DNA from: Leptasterias polaris
Lineage: Eukaryota; Echinodermata; Asteroidea; Forcipulatida; Asteriidae
Assembly (NCBI GenBank): GCA_037783415.1
Contig: JAZGTN010000094.1
Location: 3,720,001 to 3,784,000, forward strand
Direction of reading: 5' to 3'
DNA length: 64,000 bases
The position numbers were made by a program, and so were the translations under genes. This document shows positions 1 through 10,695 of the stretch, in pieces (positions within the stretch are counted from its first letter, which is position 1; each line of letters starts with the position of its first letter). The notes under the pieces were generated by a model, which ran no database searches, was not told where the DNA came from, and saw only the letters and a program-made list of their open reading frames with translations.

Positions 1-462
1 TTATTTGAAGGAGTTTTTTGCTGCTTTGAGGAGTTTATACTGCATGGTAAATCAAAGCATTCAGCTCATTAGCATGACTCTTACTAGACCTACCCATTCC
101 ACTTCTCCATAAATACTTTCTTATCAACCAAAACCACCCAGTCACCATATCCTTCCAATTCCTATAGCAGCCGACAAAGCCAAACAGAAACCATGGGCTG
201 CAAGGTACTGAACACATTAAACCCAGGCATAGGCGTATGGCCCAGGTTGGGGGGGAACTAGGAGGGGGAAACTGCCCTCCCAAGTTTGGGCAAAACAGTG
301 CGGAAAATTCTGGCACAACAAGACGGAAAACAAATGGCTAGAGAAAGAAGACTTTTTTATGCGGTATTAGCAATTTGTACTTTTATCCGTGTAAGATTTT
401 GGGCAAATTAACCCTTCTGTCCCCCCCCAACCAAACAGTCTACACAGACTCGTGAACCCAGG
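1..462. other. Non-coding flank, nothing recognised
   Basis: No coding exon, RNA gene or repeat family could be recognised here. A 93-codon open frame on the minus strand has low-complexity composition and no familiar motif, so I do not call it. A run of C residues starts near 421. Confidence 0.5.
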
Positions 463-753
463 CGTGGTGTGGCCGAATGGTCTAGTACACCAGATTCAAA
501 TTCTAGTCATCAGGGTGTGGATTTGAATCCCACTTACGATACCTGTGTCCTAAAGCAAAACACTGAGGTACAACTGGGTGCTTGGAGGTCAGAGACTGCT
601 CTTGTTTTTGCTTTAGTTTGGTGCGCTACTTACTTGGCAGCACAGGTTGTATACTCCCCAAGAATGAGATGGTTTGAGGAATGAAATAAATGGGTAATAA
701 TGTTCATGTGCTTTGAGACCCTTGATTAGAGATACCGGTGCTATATAAATGCC
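463..753 (+). mobile_element. tRNA-Leu-like SINE, copy 1
   Basis: The left end reads like a class II tRNA: an A-box (TGGCCGAATGGTCT, about 469-482), an anticodon-arm region with CAA and a long variable arm, then a B-box-like GGATTTGAATCC near 528-539. The body ends with the motif gctatataaatgcc. The same head and body recur at 32.4, 37.4, 49.8 and 58.7 kb. The head is too diverged at the B-box to be a working tRNA gene. Confidence 0.7.
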
Positions 754-2761
754 CAATAGTACAACCAGGCAAGTGATTTTGGAGGATATATGGGTGGTTT
801 TGGTTCACCCTCCGTCTCACCCACCCCAGTCCTTTTTCAATCGACCTTGGTAATGATTTGATATCAACCGAGGCCAACGTAAACTTCCACTGTTTAAAGA
901 CTTATCTCAACCCATTTCAGTGGGTAGTTTTTAGATTTGCTAAAAACCCCAAAATTGTTGCAAAATTTGTGTACATAAAGTAAAGTTGCAGTTGAAGATG
1001 ATGATTTACAATTAGCATGGACAACACACCTCATCATTTGTTGTATGGTGCAAGGCATCTTAGATTCCACAGTGATAATTAGCAATAGTGGCTTTTGTTT
1101 TTTGGAAACAAAACAAAATTACATACTTTTAGGTCATCTTGGATTTCTAGTTTATGGTTGTGAAGTTTGACGGTTTTCATTATTGCAGTATACAGAGTTT
1201 AACAAAGATGAGTTGAAGGACTTGGGGACACAGTGGTATGTAGCATGTCAAGGCTGAGCATTCAAGTGCAGCAGAAAGCATAAATTACTTCTTATCACAT
1301 AGTATAGTACAGTCAAAATTAAACAAATAAACACAAGCTTGCTTTGAAACAACAAAAACAACTTATATTTCCCCAAACTCTTGATACCGACTGTTTAATA
1401 CAGTGTATGTACTACAATGAAAAACACTGCAGCCATCTTGTCTGGTTCCCTGTACCCATGATGAGAATAACAAACAGAAACTCTCATTTCATAAAACAGA
1501 GGACAGACACTTCCCCTCCAGCCTCATTGACAATGTAAGTCCCCCCCCCCCTCACTCCTGCACCAACCCAAACAAACCTGCAAATTGGGCTAGGACCACA
1601 AGGGAGCAAACATCTCAGTGGAGATGTTAAAGAGAAAGATTAAGTTTATTTCAATGGGAAAAATAACATTGCTGTACAAAAATACTATGAAATACGCTAT
1701 TCAATTTGAATAATGTCTGAGCCAATGAATTGGATTGTCACAAGTGGGCGCTGAACTTTGAATACCACAGGTAGTGTTGCTACATGTACATAACGTCACA
1801 TGGTGCCATACCTCTATGTCCAGGCTTTTGCTTAGTTTGCATGGTGACCCACATACCAATGCATGGGTATGGCACACAGGTACCAGGCTTTGCCCAACTG
1901 TGCAAAGCTTGCCCAAAACCACAAGATAAAGCAATACTGTTACGGTCAGTTTTCCTTTTAAAGTGAGCGTTATATTACTGCATAGCAAGTCAATGTACCA
2001 GACGTTATTCAAATTTAACTCACACATAATTTGGGGTTTAAAATGTGCACAACCCATGTGTTTGCATTGAATGCCGATTTCAACCCGTCTTCTGTTAAGG
2101 TATAACACTATTAACCACGCCTAATTCTACACAACAGACAAAACGTTTACATCGATAAAAATATTTCCAAAAAGTGTTTGTTATTAACACATATATATAT
2201 GTATATATTTATACTAAAATGTATCAGTGAAAACTTGTCAGTAAAATTCTAAATTGACACTATACCTTCTGCTCGTAATGATCCATCAACCAATGAGAAC
2301 ACACGTAAGAAAGCGTCTTCCCAAATCCCAAGGTATGTGTTATTTGATTGGAAGGGGGGCAAACGGAATTTAAAAGGACGGAAGTTGCCTTTTTGTTGTT
2401 GTTCCTTCTGTAGAAACCAACCAAAGACAATGTATAAAACGGCGAGCAAAATAATTCAGTGCATGAATAGATATGACTCTAGCTTGAATACAGAAATGAA
2501 GAGAAAACTAAGTTCTCTTATGTTTAAATCCTTCAAACAAAAAATATTGCACCCTGCCAACCTATGGTTTAAAAAGAAGAATAAATATTGCCCCAAGCCA
2601 CACTAGGAAAAAATTATGTCTAAAGCCTTACTATAAAAAAATACGCCTATGGAAATGTGCACTAATAACAACCAAATATTGCCCATGGCCAAGTTTGAGT
2701 TGAACAGTGGTTAGAATATACCTTTGACTTGTTAAAGAGAAAATTTGATTTTTATATGCAA
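754..2761. other. Non-coding stretch downstream of junctophilin
   Basis: I see no gene. It holds a C tract near 1540-1550, an AT-rich microsatellite near 2190-2215, and a 135-codon minus-strand frame at 1701-2108 with no recognisable motif. Confidence 0.5.
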
Positions 2762-2767
2762 TTTATT
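2762..2767 (-). other. JPH: Candidate polyadenylation signal for junctophilin
   Basis: This is the first AATAAA on the minus strand downstream of the junctophilin stop codon. It would give a 3' UTR of roughly 950 bases. Another AATAAA lies further on near 1645-1650. No transcript evidence is available here, so the choice is inference. Confidence 0.3.
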
Positions 2768-3711
2768 TCATGTCTGATATGTTGACATGAAGAATGGCTT
2801 CTTGAGTTTTTAGTATTTCATTGGTCTTTTAAAAATTTGATTGAACAAGAACAAGAAAAAAAAAAGACAGACAGAGGAGGAACTAATCATAAACTCACAA
2901 GGCAGCCATGTTAGTTAGACTCCCTGACTAACCATTGACATTTGGATGGTAAAATCTCATAAGATAACATTGGAGCAGACCATTTGCCCAAGGGTGGGAC
3001 CTGACCATTTGCCCAGCCAGCATCTGTTTGGGTTCATTTTGAAATGGAAGAAAAACAAAATGGCGGCTATGTGATAAAAGATCTTGTGTTCACTCAAAGT
3101 ACTCGGCAATTCCCATTATCATTTTTTCACCCTTTTTCTTGTCATACAAGATATATAAAACCTGTCTCTCCAATGCTTATGTAAGTTATTTCTACACACG
3201 TCAACATGACTTCTACTAAGTCAAATCTGTTTTTTTATCTCTTGTGTTAACAAAGAAGAGCATATTTGTCTCAAAGAGAAGCTGTAAGGAGGTAAAAAAG
3301 AAACTAAGATGGTTGAAGAAATTGAACATAAATTCTTGAAGCCACATCATCTCACACACTTTGATGAACACTCATGTAAAAAAAAATCTAATGCAGCCCC
3401 AAATGGCATTGAAGTCATCTACGTACATGTCTGTTAACACCTGCACAGCAACCAAGAATACAAATATTTATATGAAAAATTTCGCCCTCTGTTGCTCTCC
3501 CATGGTGAGGACCAGGTGTAAGGTGTCCAATCACTGTGCAGCAATTGATGTCGCGCTCGATCCGTTCCCGGCTGATCATGACCAATCAATCACCGACCAG
3601 CGATAGGAGCACGGACGACGACAGGAGCAGAGTATTTCATCATCCAATCACATTGCTCCACCGTGACATCATGCTTGGCGGCATCCAATCAGGCTGGCTG
3701 GGGTTGTTCGC
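2768..3711 (-). other. JPH: Presumed junctophilin 3' UTR
   Basis: This sequence follows directly after the terminal-exon stop codon and has no long open frame in phase. Its limit is inferred from the first downstream AATAAA. It contains a short direct repeat (gaccatttgccca, twice near 2975-3020) and is otherwise unremarkable. Confidence 0.4.
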
Positions 3712-3837
3712 TCAAGGCCAGCCTTCCCAGGTGTCCTCCTCTTCCTCCATTTGAAGGAAGAGGTTGGTGAAAAGAATAGCAAAGCCGATGTTGAGAATTA
3801 GCACCAATAGGACAAGCCCACGACTTGCAGACCAGCT
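3712..3837 (-). CDS. JPH: Junctophilin, terminal coding exon (membrane anchor)
   Basis: This is the last coding exon: 42 codons including the TGA stop at 3714-3712. It starts after a strong acceptor (tttttttcag) in phase 0, matching the phase of the upstream exon. It encodes a single hydrophobic segment (GLVLLVLILNIGFAILF) followed by a short acidic tail with four consecutive Glu and a terminal EGWP. In junctophilins the C-terminal transmembrane segment anchors the protein in the ER or sarcoplasmic reticulum membrane, while the MORN repeats bind the plasma membrane, holding the two together. The exon is too short to stand out as an open frame. I identified it from the acceptor, the phase and the anchor sequence, so the call depends on its fit with the other exons. 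Confidence 0.85.
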   Translation of the reverse strand, partial: SWSASRGLVLLVLILNIGFAILFTNLFLQMEEEEDTWEGWP

Positions 3838-4324
3838 CTGAAAAAAGGAGTACTTAAGTATATTTGTTTGTCTGCTAAGTTAAAGGAAATCAATGTTCAA
3901 AATAATTAGTTTAACACTGATGCTTATGCTTACTCCTCCATCATGATGTAAACTGCAGTTTGTATATTTTAAATTTTGTTGTAACCCTTCCCCAGGGTAA
4001 TGGGGGTATGTTCCTTTCGGAATAAAACAAGAAATCAATCAAATATTATCAAATTGTCTGTTCCAACCACTAAAGCCCGGTTCATACTTCCTGCGAATGC
4101 AAATGCAATGTGAATTTTGACGTCGTAAATACGCAACAAACACTTCGGAAGAGTTGAGCTGTGCTGAACTCTTCCAAAACATTCGCAGCAAAAACTGAGC
4201 TGGGACGTCAGATTTACTTCGCACGAAGCATTCGCAGGAAGTATGAACCGGGCTTCACTTGGCCAAAAGTGACACCCAGTAAAGACAGAGTGCTTTGCCA
4301 CTGAGTTTTGAACAAGCTTCTTGG

Positions 4325-4910
4325 TAGTTACATAAATGACAGTACACAACCATACACAATTTCCAATGAATGTGTGGGGTGTGAAGTTAACAGGCTTGAG
4401 AATAAGTGATGTTTGAAGCTTTGCATAATGTGGATCATAGTAGTAAACTTGCAGGGTATAGACCCATTGCACAACGCGGAACGCACGTTCGAACATGATG
4501 CGCGCCCTTCCATTTTGGGAGTCAACTCTACGATTCTTGTGCACAGTTTGATCCCCAAAATGGAAGGGCGCGCATCATGTTCGAACGTGTGTTCCGCGTT
4601 GTGCAATGGGTCTATAACCATGTATAAAAAACTATTTCTGGAGAAGTGTTGGTTCTTCTGAGACGAACCAGTGTCTTCAGGTTAGTTACATAAATAACAG
4701 TACACAACAATACCCAATTTCCAATGAATGTATGGGGTGAAGTTTTTTTGAACGCTGCTCTCCTGAAGACGAGTATACTGTTTGAAACGTCAAGACCACA
4801 CCGATTCTTCTCAGAACCAACTCTTCTCCCAAAAGAGATTTTATACATGGTTGTACCGGTTCCTGCAAAGTTTACAAACTTCAGTTTTTCTAAGGCTTGT
4901 GAATGATAAA
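4325..4910. repeat. GAAACGTC-family repeat, two rearranged copies
   Basis: A segment beginning gttacataaatgacagtaca at about 4327 recurs at about 4684. The right copy carries gtttgaaacgtcaagacc and cttctcagaaccaactcttc. The same modules occur at 61.5-62.0 kb in both orientations. Sequence around 4410-4453 is the reverse complement of the flank at 62030-62070. The left copy is interrupted by the MITE at 4455-4619. I cannot assign a superfamily. Confidence 0.6.
4455..4619. mobile_element. Palindromic MITE flanked by TA
   Basis: The arms of about 65 bp (4455-4522 and 4553-4619) are near-perfect reverse complements (TATAGACCCATTGCACAACG against its complement) around a loop of about 30 bp. It sits inside the sequence that in the related copy at 61.8 kb reads continuously from gcgggta into accatgtata, so the insertion point is visible and involves TA. 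This would suit a Tc1/mariner-type element, but no transposase is present. Confidence 0.7.
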
Positions 4911-4962
4911 ACAACAGTAATATATACATTTCAAATTTGTGTTTTTGGATTTATTCACATAC

Positions 4963-5951
4963 CACTTTCCCTGACTGAACAGCAAGAGCACCTTCAGCAT
5001 CCAGATCTGGATCAGTCCAATCCTCGTCTCGGCTACAGGACTTGGGTAGATACCTGATGCTACAACGGGCCGGAAACTTCCCATCAAATGTGCGAACGTG
5101 CCCTGGCGGCATGTCCGATATAAGGTTCACTTCCTTAAATTTGCTCTTTTGTTTCTGTTTTTGCTGTTTGAGTTTTTCTTCTTCTTCTTCCTCGTCGAAT
5201 CTTGCATTGGCGTAGGCAGCTTGTGAGAGTAGCTCCTCCTCGAGCTCATCTACATTGTAATTATCATAGTCGTCGTACTGACCGTGCCCGTGGCTCGGAA
5301 TCTGGCTGTGGCCCTTACTCCTACTTTGGCCCTGTTGATGGTCGTACACATCGTCTTCCAACACTTCTTGTCGCGACAGTTGACGCTTATTTGCGAGGGT
5401 GTGCTTCCGCTCTGACATTGCGCGGCGGAGTCGGTCAGAATCAGACGTGGTACTTATGCCCGAGTCTGGGGTGAGTTCTGCAGAGCCTCTCTCACCATAG
5501 CGCTTTTCAGGGAGGTTGCGTTGTTGCCGATCGTCATAGTAACCTTCTGAACCACTGTACTCGCTGTCATGGTAACCGTTGAACCGCACCCCTACTTCAC
5601 CCTGGGGCTGGTGGTTTCTCGGGTGAAATGACGAATGGTTCCCGTTACTTGGATGCTCTGATGACTGCAGCCTTCGCCTGGGTACCGGGCTTCCGTCAAA
5701 TAGATTACCGGTCGAGCGGGCTTCCCGCATCGTCGAAGACTCGTATGAGGGATTCGAACCTCGCCCATCCCATTCATTGGCGAGTCTGCTTGGATGGTTT
5801 TTACTGTCAGCCGAGTGAGTTGGCGTCTGGAAGCTGGGCTCTTGCTTGACCTCGATAATCGTGCCGCGCATGTGACTCTTCCTATCGAAGCCACCTAGGT
5901 GTCGGCCGAAGAAACTCTTTTTCCGATCCAGCTTTATGTCTCCAGTTCCAC
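4963..5951 (-). CDS. JPH: Junctophilin, divergent-region exon
   Basis: This 989-bp exon has acceptor cag at 5954-5952 and donor GTATGT after 4963. It begins with two bases of a split Gly codon (phase 1) and ends in phase 0, fitting both neighbours. It encodes about 330 residues corresponding to the poorly conserved divergent region between the alpha-helix and the membrane anchor. It contains basic stretches (LDRKKSFFGRHLGG), Ser/Arg/Gly-rich and His/Gln-rich low-complexity sequence, the motif SAELTPDSGISTTSD, and an acidic run followed by a Lys/Gln run (EEEEEEKLKQQKQKQKSK). It is probably disordered and cytosolic. Exact exon limits rest on splice consensus, phase and continuity with a 368-codon open frame that runs into intron sequence at both ends. 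Confidence 0.88.
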
Positions 5952-6670
5952 CTGTGTTTGAAGGACAACAACATACAAAAGTAAAAATTTTAAACGGTTG
6001 CTTTGGAAAACAAAAGCTTGTACTGAGGGGTTGAATGCTGGAGCGGGATCTTTTCAAGAAGGAGCGGGATCAACGACAACAGCTCAATCAGAAACAACAA
6101 CAGAGACACAAACATTCTGTAAACAACACAATGGTGTCTTGAGACAACTCACAATGAAACAACGTATGGAGACGAGGTTCTGTCTGTACCAAAAAGAGAG
6201 GGCTGGGTTATAGAAAGTTGACTGTTCCCTTTCAGCGAAATCCTAAAGGTTTGAAGAGAGAAATTCACAATTTTCTTTACAGATACAATGTATGCCATCA
6301 AGCTGAGGATGCATTCATTCATATACAGTAAACTCAACAAGCAACAAATAGATGCCTTTCTTCTGATTCGGGACCTGGCGTGGAAGAAGTTTTGTCATCT
6401 ATTACTTTTTGCACTCTCACTTATGTTGGTCTGCTGGCTTAAAAAACTGTAGTGTTTTTTCGCTGCAAGAATTGATCTTCATGCTAGTGAAAATAAAAAT
6501 TTACTTTCTTTTGAGCGAATGAAACTATTAATGGCTGACAAAACCAACAGATAAACAATACAGTGTTGTTTAGAAAGGAATCAGTCCATCACACTATGTG
6601 GGAGAATTATTTGTGTTTCAGAACAAACTGTTAGCAATAGACTGTGCAAGTCTTGCATATTCGAACATCG

Positions 6671-6820
6671 GGGCTCGATTTCACAAAGAGTTAAGATTGA
6701 TCATAAGTGTTTATCCATCGTAGTTGCTTAGCAAAGAGTGACGTCACAATACAAATCACTATGGTAATACTGACAACTCATCTTAAGATGAATCTTAGTG
6801 CTTTGTGAAATCGACCCCAG
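6671..6820. mobile_element. MITE-A, copy 1
   Basis: A 150-bp palindromic element opens with GGGCTCGATTTCACAAAGAG and closes with its complement CTTTGTGAAATCGACCCC. The interior shares the block gtcacaatacaaatcactat with seven other copies in this window. It has no coding capacity. Confidence 0.75.
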
Positions 6821-6989
6821 GACCTGTAAAAGTGCCCTAGTTTGTTTCTTTCACACAGTAAAGAAATGTACGTGGGACCAAAAGTGATCCCCCAAAAATG
6901 TTCAAATACAAGTGAAACCTGCACGGTCTATTACCGTAGTATTCAAAACTAGGTGACAAATACAACTCATGGTTTGCCTTGAACTTTTT

Positions 6990-7059
6990 CAGGACCAGTT
7001 AGCTAAACAGGACCAGTTAGCTAAACAGGACCAGTTAGCTAAACAGGACCAGTTAGCTT
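6990..7059. repeat. 18-bp tandem repeat, about 4 copies
   Basis: The unit caggaccagttagctaaa is repeated three times exactly, followed by a partial fourth copy. Confidence 0.95.
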
Positions 7060-7715
7060 ATCAATCCACTAGTCCATCAGCTTTGTCACTAGTCTGTAAC
7101 TCAAGAATAGGAATGGTTTTGAACACTGATTTAGCCAGCCGGACAACTTGGAGAGTATTTTGAATGGTCCTTTAGGTGTTTTAACTGGCATTTGGTTTAG
7201 CGAACCACTATTAATGGAGAACGCTGCATTATCCAATACGAAGAAAAGCAAAGACATTGCATTCAGTCACTTGTTTGTGACCTAACTGTTATCCCAAAGT
7301 CCACATAACTGTTGGTGAAAGTTTACAGATTAATGCATGACTGTAGTACAGAGAACAAGAAAAAGGAAACAGTAGTGTGTTTTTAGATGATTTAGAATTA
7401 TAAATTAGTGGTACATCATTAATAGTAAGGCTTCAAAATGTCAAGAAACTTTGCAGTGAATCAAAACAGCTGTTAGTCTTGGAAATACAGAATTTCAAAC
7501 TTGGATTATTTAAGGAAACTGGTGCCATGCATGCATGCAGTTTAATACCCCTGTCACTAACAAATTGCCAATAGACCTGGTGCACAAGATATCACACTCA
7601 AAAGCAGCACCCTCACTGAGGCAAAAGTAGGTAGATCATTGGACGACAGCTGTTCTTGGTGCGTAAAGATGGGATACAGGACCTCTGCGTTGCGCGTTAT
7701 GCAAGGGGTCTATCT

Positions 7716-7813
7716 GACTGCTGAGTTGTGTTGTTCCGACACCCCTAACCTTAACCCTGTCGTCAGAACATAGGGTTGCTAGAAAAATAGGGGTGTCGGA
7801 ACATAGAGCAGTC
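7716..7813. mobile_element. Short inverted-repeat element (possible MITE)
   Basis: The arms gactgct...ttccgacacccct and aggggtgtcggaac...agcagtc are inverted repeats about 25-30 bp long around a short centre. It lies beside a half-copy of the MITE seen at 4455 (gcgttatgcaaggggtctat). Confidence 0.5.
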
Positions 7814-7881
7814 AAGGAGTTGAGTACATTTTTTTAATTGTGCTGTGACGGAATCAAATACTCCATATGAAACTATTCAAT

Positions 7882-8115
7882 ATCCAGTTACATTTTTCTT
7901 ATGAAATATCAATGGGAGATTTTTGAGTCACTAGGTGGCAGTAGAGTTATTTATTTATTTATTCTTATTATTTTAATTCTTTAAAACGAGCAGAGGCCAT
8001 CCAGTTACATTTTTCTTATGAAATATCAATGGGAGATTTTTGAGTCACTAGGTGGCAGTAGAGTTAGTTATTTATTTATTCTTATTATTTTAATTCTTTA
8101 AAACGAGCAGAGGCC
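7882..8115. repeat. 117-bp direct tandem duplication
   Basis: Two head-to-tail copies, starting at 7882 and 7999, differ at very few positions. Each contains a TTTA-rich patch and ends in gagcagaggcc. The third boundary at 8116 confirms the period. Confidence 0.93.
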
Positions 8116-8242
8116 ATCCAGGGAATGGCAAAAGTCAAAAAAACTGTCATCAAAAAAATAGCACATTCTTTCCATTGTATCTGATGAAGTAGTTGTTGCT
8201 ATAAAAGCTTGTGCAGTAATTTTTACTTTCAGTTTGTCTTTA

Positions 8243-8480
8243 AAGGAGGGCATAGATTGGTAAATACCCCCAAAAATAATGACTATAAAAACTTACTTGG
8301 TGAAAAGCACTGCAGCTGTTGATAGTATTAACTATTTTGAGAAAGGATTCTCTAAGAAGTAATATTGTTTGGGTAATTTTTCACCTCCAAACATTTGAGT
8401 CTGAGAAACGATTCATGCATGAATCAGTTCTCAGATTTCTGAAAGTTGGTGTCAGACCAACACAGCTATCTCCATCACTG
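8243..8480. mobile_element. Partial AAAGG-end MITE
   Basis: It opens aaaggagggcatagattggt and continues with aaaacttacttggtgaaaag and agcactgcagctgttgatag, shared with the copies at 17.2 and 52.1 kb. An internal hairpin-like stretch contains tctgagaaacgattcatgca. The right end is not recognisable. Confidence 0.6.
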
Positions 8481-9107
8481 TTCATTGTTTGTGCGATATT
8501 TTGTGAATTCATACAACATCATGATCAACAGGGACACCGCCTAAAAGTTAACAATGAAATGCTTGCAGTATAACTGCACAGAAATCCATCCTTCAAGTCA
8601 GAACATTTTATAGATAAGAACATTTGTTTTTTGGGGGGCTTGCATGTTTGTTGTTCACTTTACAAAGTCTTCTTTGCTTACACAGCTAGCCAAGAAATTC
8701 TGCGCTAGCCCTGTAAGCGGAGATTGATGACTGTATTACTAAAATGTAGCAAACAGCGTCACACAAACGGGCCCTAGTGAGTCTCCATGCCACCTAGAGT
8801 CACCAAAGCCTCCAATAACTAAAGAAAGGATATATTGTCTGGGGAAAAAATGATATCAAATCACACACAAAGCACACTCTGTTTTCCAAATATCTGTTCT
8901 TTGGTTGTGGAGAGTGGTGTCTGCTCTTGTTGATTGGACATTAGTAGGGACATGTCGTTAGGAACAGCTACATTTCATAAAAGTGTTCTTAATTAGTAAT
9001 TACAAAACAGTAAAGTGTCATCAGTCACGGTGAAAATACCGCAGAGATTTGTTTTTGGTGTCACACAGGCATCAAACAAAAACATGAGTGCCGGGGGGGG
9101 GGGGGGG

Positions 9108-9440
9108 CCAATTTCAAAAAGAGTTAAGATTGATCTTAAATTTCGTAGCAAGGGACCATATGGTAATTTTGTTGTTGTGTGAAAAGGGCTTTACTGTGTA
9201 TAAATCTTTAATAGACCTTATGCACATGACGTCATTTGAGTAGGGCGCCCTCGCCTAGAGGTCAAAAGTAAGATGTTCATTGGTCAATCCTGTGCGCCGC
9301 GCGTACAAAGCTGTGCGTTTCCATTGTTTCATCATCAGTTTACCTCTAAGATGGCGGCTTGGTGACGTCAATGTATAAGGTCTATTGCTAAGCAAAGTAT
9401 GATGTCAAAATACAAATCACTATGGTCACAGCTGTGAAAT
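9108..9440. mobile_element. MITE-A, copy 2, interrupted
   Basis: The left part (aagagttaagattgatctta) and the right part (gtcaaaatacaaatcactat) match MITE-A, but they are separated by unrelated sequence including the MITE at 9210-9386. The outer end is degraded and abuts a 15-G tract. Confidence 0.6.
9210..9386. mobile_element. MITE with AATAGACCTTAT ends
   Basis: Inverted ends read AATAGACCTTATGCA...GACGTCA at the left and the complement TGACGTCAATGTATAAGGTCTATT at the right. The interior is non-coding. It lies within a MITE-A copy and is therefore the younger insertion. Confidence 0.65.
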
Positions 9441-10314
9441 CCAAATGAGGAATCAGCCAATCAGCTGACAAGTTGCATGCCTGATTAATTATTAGTAGAA
9501 CAAAGTGAATGTTAGTTTGGTGTAAAGAAAATTAGCAGGAACAAGTACATAATATACAAAGTAAAACTAAATTTTGTTTTGCAAAAATCACAAATACTGT
9601 TCACAAAAGATCTAGGTGTGTTATATCAGAGAATAATGAAACTTGTCTTACTTGTTTCAGGCCGAGTGTGAATGGATGTATCAGAAAATTAATGGGTGAA
9701 AAGTTGAGCTGTTTTTACATAGTACAATAAGAAAATAATATGCAGGACAAAAATGATTATTCATTTGCTCTGCTAAATGATTGGTCATTTATGAGGGAAA
9801 AAAAATTAATAATTCCTGTCAAAGCGAATATTTTAACAACTTGTCTCTTTCACATTTTAAAAGTGATCATCACATTTTGGCCATAAGACTTAAAAATGAA
9901 GTTAGTTTATCTTCACATCAATATTTTATAAAAAGTTTCTTATTTGTAAAAAAATATATAATAATACAAACATGACATTCATTTTCCTGGCAAAGAGTGG
10001 ATATTCTGGATCTATTCTTTTCTATCAAAAATGAAACGGCTATTTCTGTATGAATTAACATCAAAACGTTACGATTAAAATTTTCATTTTAATAACGCGA
10101 ACTAATGAAGGATACCTCATGTTTCAGGAAAATATTAAAACAAACAGGGAAAGAACTTTGTTCAACCTTGGCTTTAGGATGCACGATAAATAACCCTGGT
10201 GATTTTAGTTTTGCTGAATAAGGTTACCAGCAGAAATAATATTTCACGTGCTGGTTATCTTTTGACTGGTTTCCTGCTTATTTTCATTCAGCTGGGGATT
10301 TTGTCAAGTGAAAT

Positions 10315-10440
10315 GGCCCAATTTCACGGTGCTGCTTCCACGGAATTCTGCATTTACCGCCCGAAGAAATATGTGCGTTAAAGGTAGCCATAATTGCAGC
10401 ATTCCACGGCCAGCAGTGCCATGATATTGGGGACTGGGCC
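10315..10440. mobile_element. Palindromic MITE-B relative, degraded
   Basis: The ends ggcccaatttcacggtgctg and cagcagtgccatgatattgg...ggcc are imperfect inverted repeats related to the element starting at 10434. The two elements abut. Confidence 0.5.
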
Positions 10441-10695
10441 AAATTTCATAGAGCTGCTTATAACGGTAAGCAAATTTTTGTGCTAACTGTAGCAGAAAAA
10501 TGTGCTTAAGCATAAGCATATTTCACAGGTTAGCAAGAAAATAAGGCGGCCACCTTGCGCGCTCACAATGGATTTGCATTGTTGCGTCATTCATTTTCGT
10601 GCAGTAAGCACCGGAAGGTTAGCAGCGCTATGAAATAGAAACTTGTACGTAAGCACAGAATCGGCCGTTAAGCAGCTCTATGAAATTGGGCCCAG
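10434..10695. mobile_element. MITE-B, copy 1
   Basis: It begins ctgggccaaatttcatagag and ends with the complement ctctatgaaattgggcccag. The interior, including ataaggcggccaccttgcgc, is nearly identical to 14471-14753. It is non-coding. Confidence 0.75.

Larger units (their letters stand above)
3838..4962 (-). other. JPH: Junctophilin last intron
   Basis: It is bounded by donor GTATGT (4962-4957) and the cag acceptor at 3840-3838. It is about 1.1 kb long and is filled largely by two copies of a dispersed repeat plus a nested palindromic MITE. Open frames on both strands inside it come from those repeats. Confidence 0.8.

Noticed and set aside
1701..2108. A 135-codon Cys-rich minus-strand frame.
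   Set aside because: It has no signal peptide, domain or repeat pattern that I recognise, no splice-compatible neighbours, and a composition typical of chance open frames.
4768..4810. CTGAAGACGAG...GAAAC in the GAAACGTC repeat resembles the hammerhead ribozyme core (CUGANGA...GAAA).
   Set aside because: The bases between the two core motifs do not form a stem II (the first pairs are C-T, G-T and G-G), and no stem I/III partners were found, so the match looks accidental.
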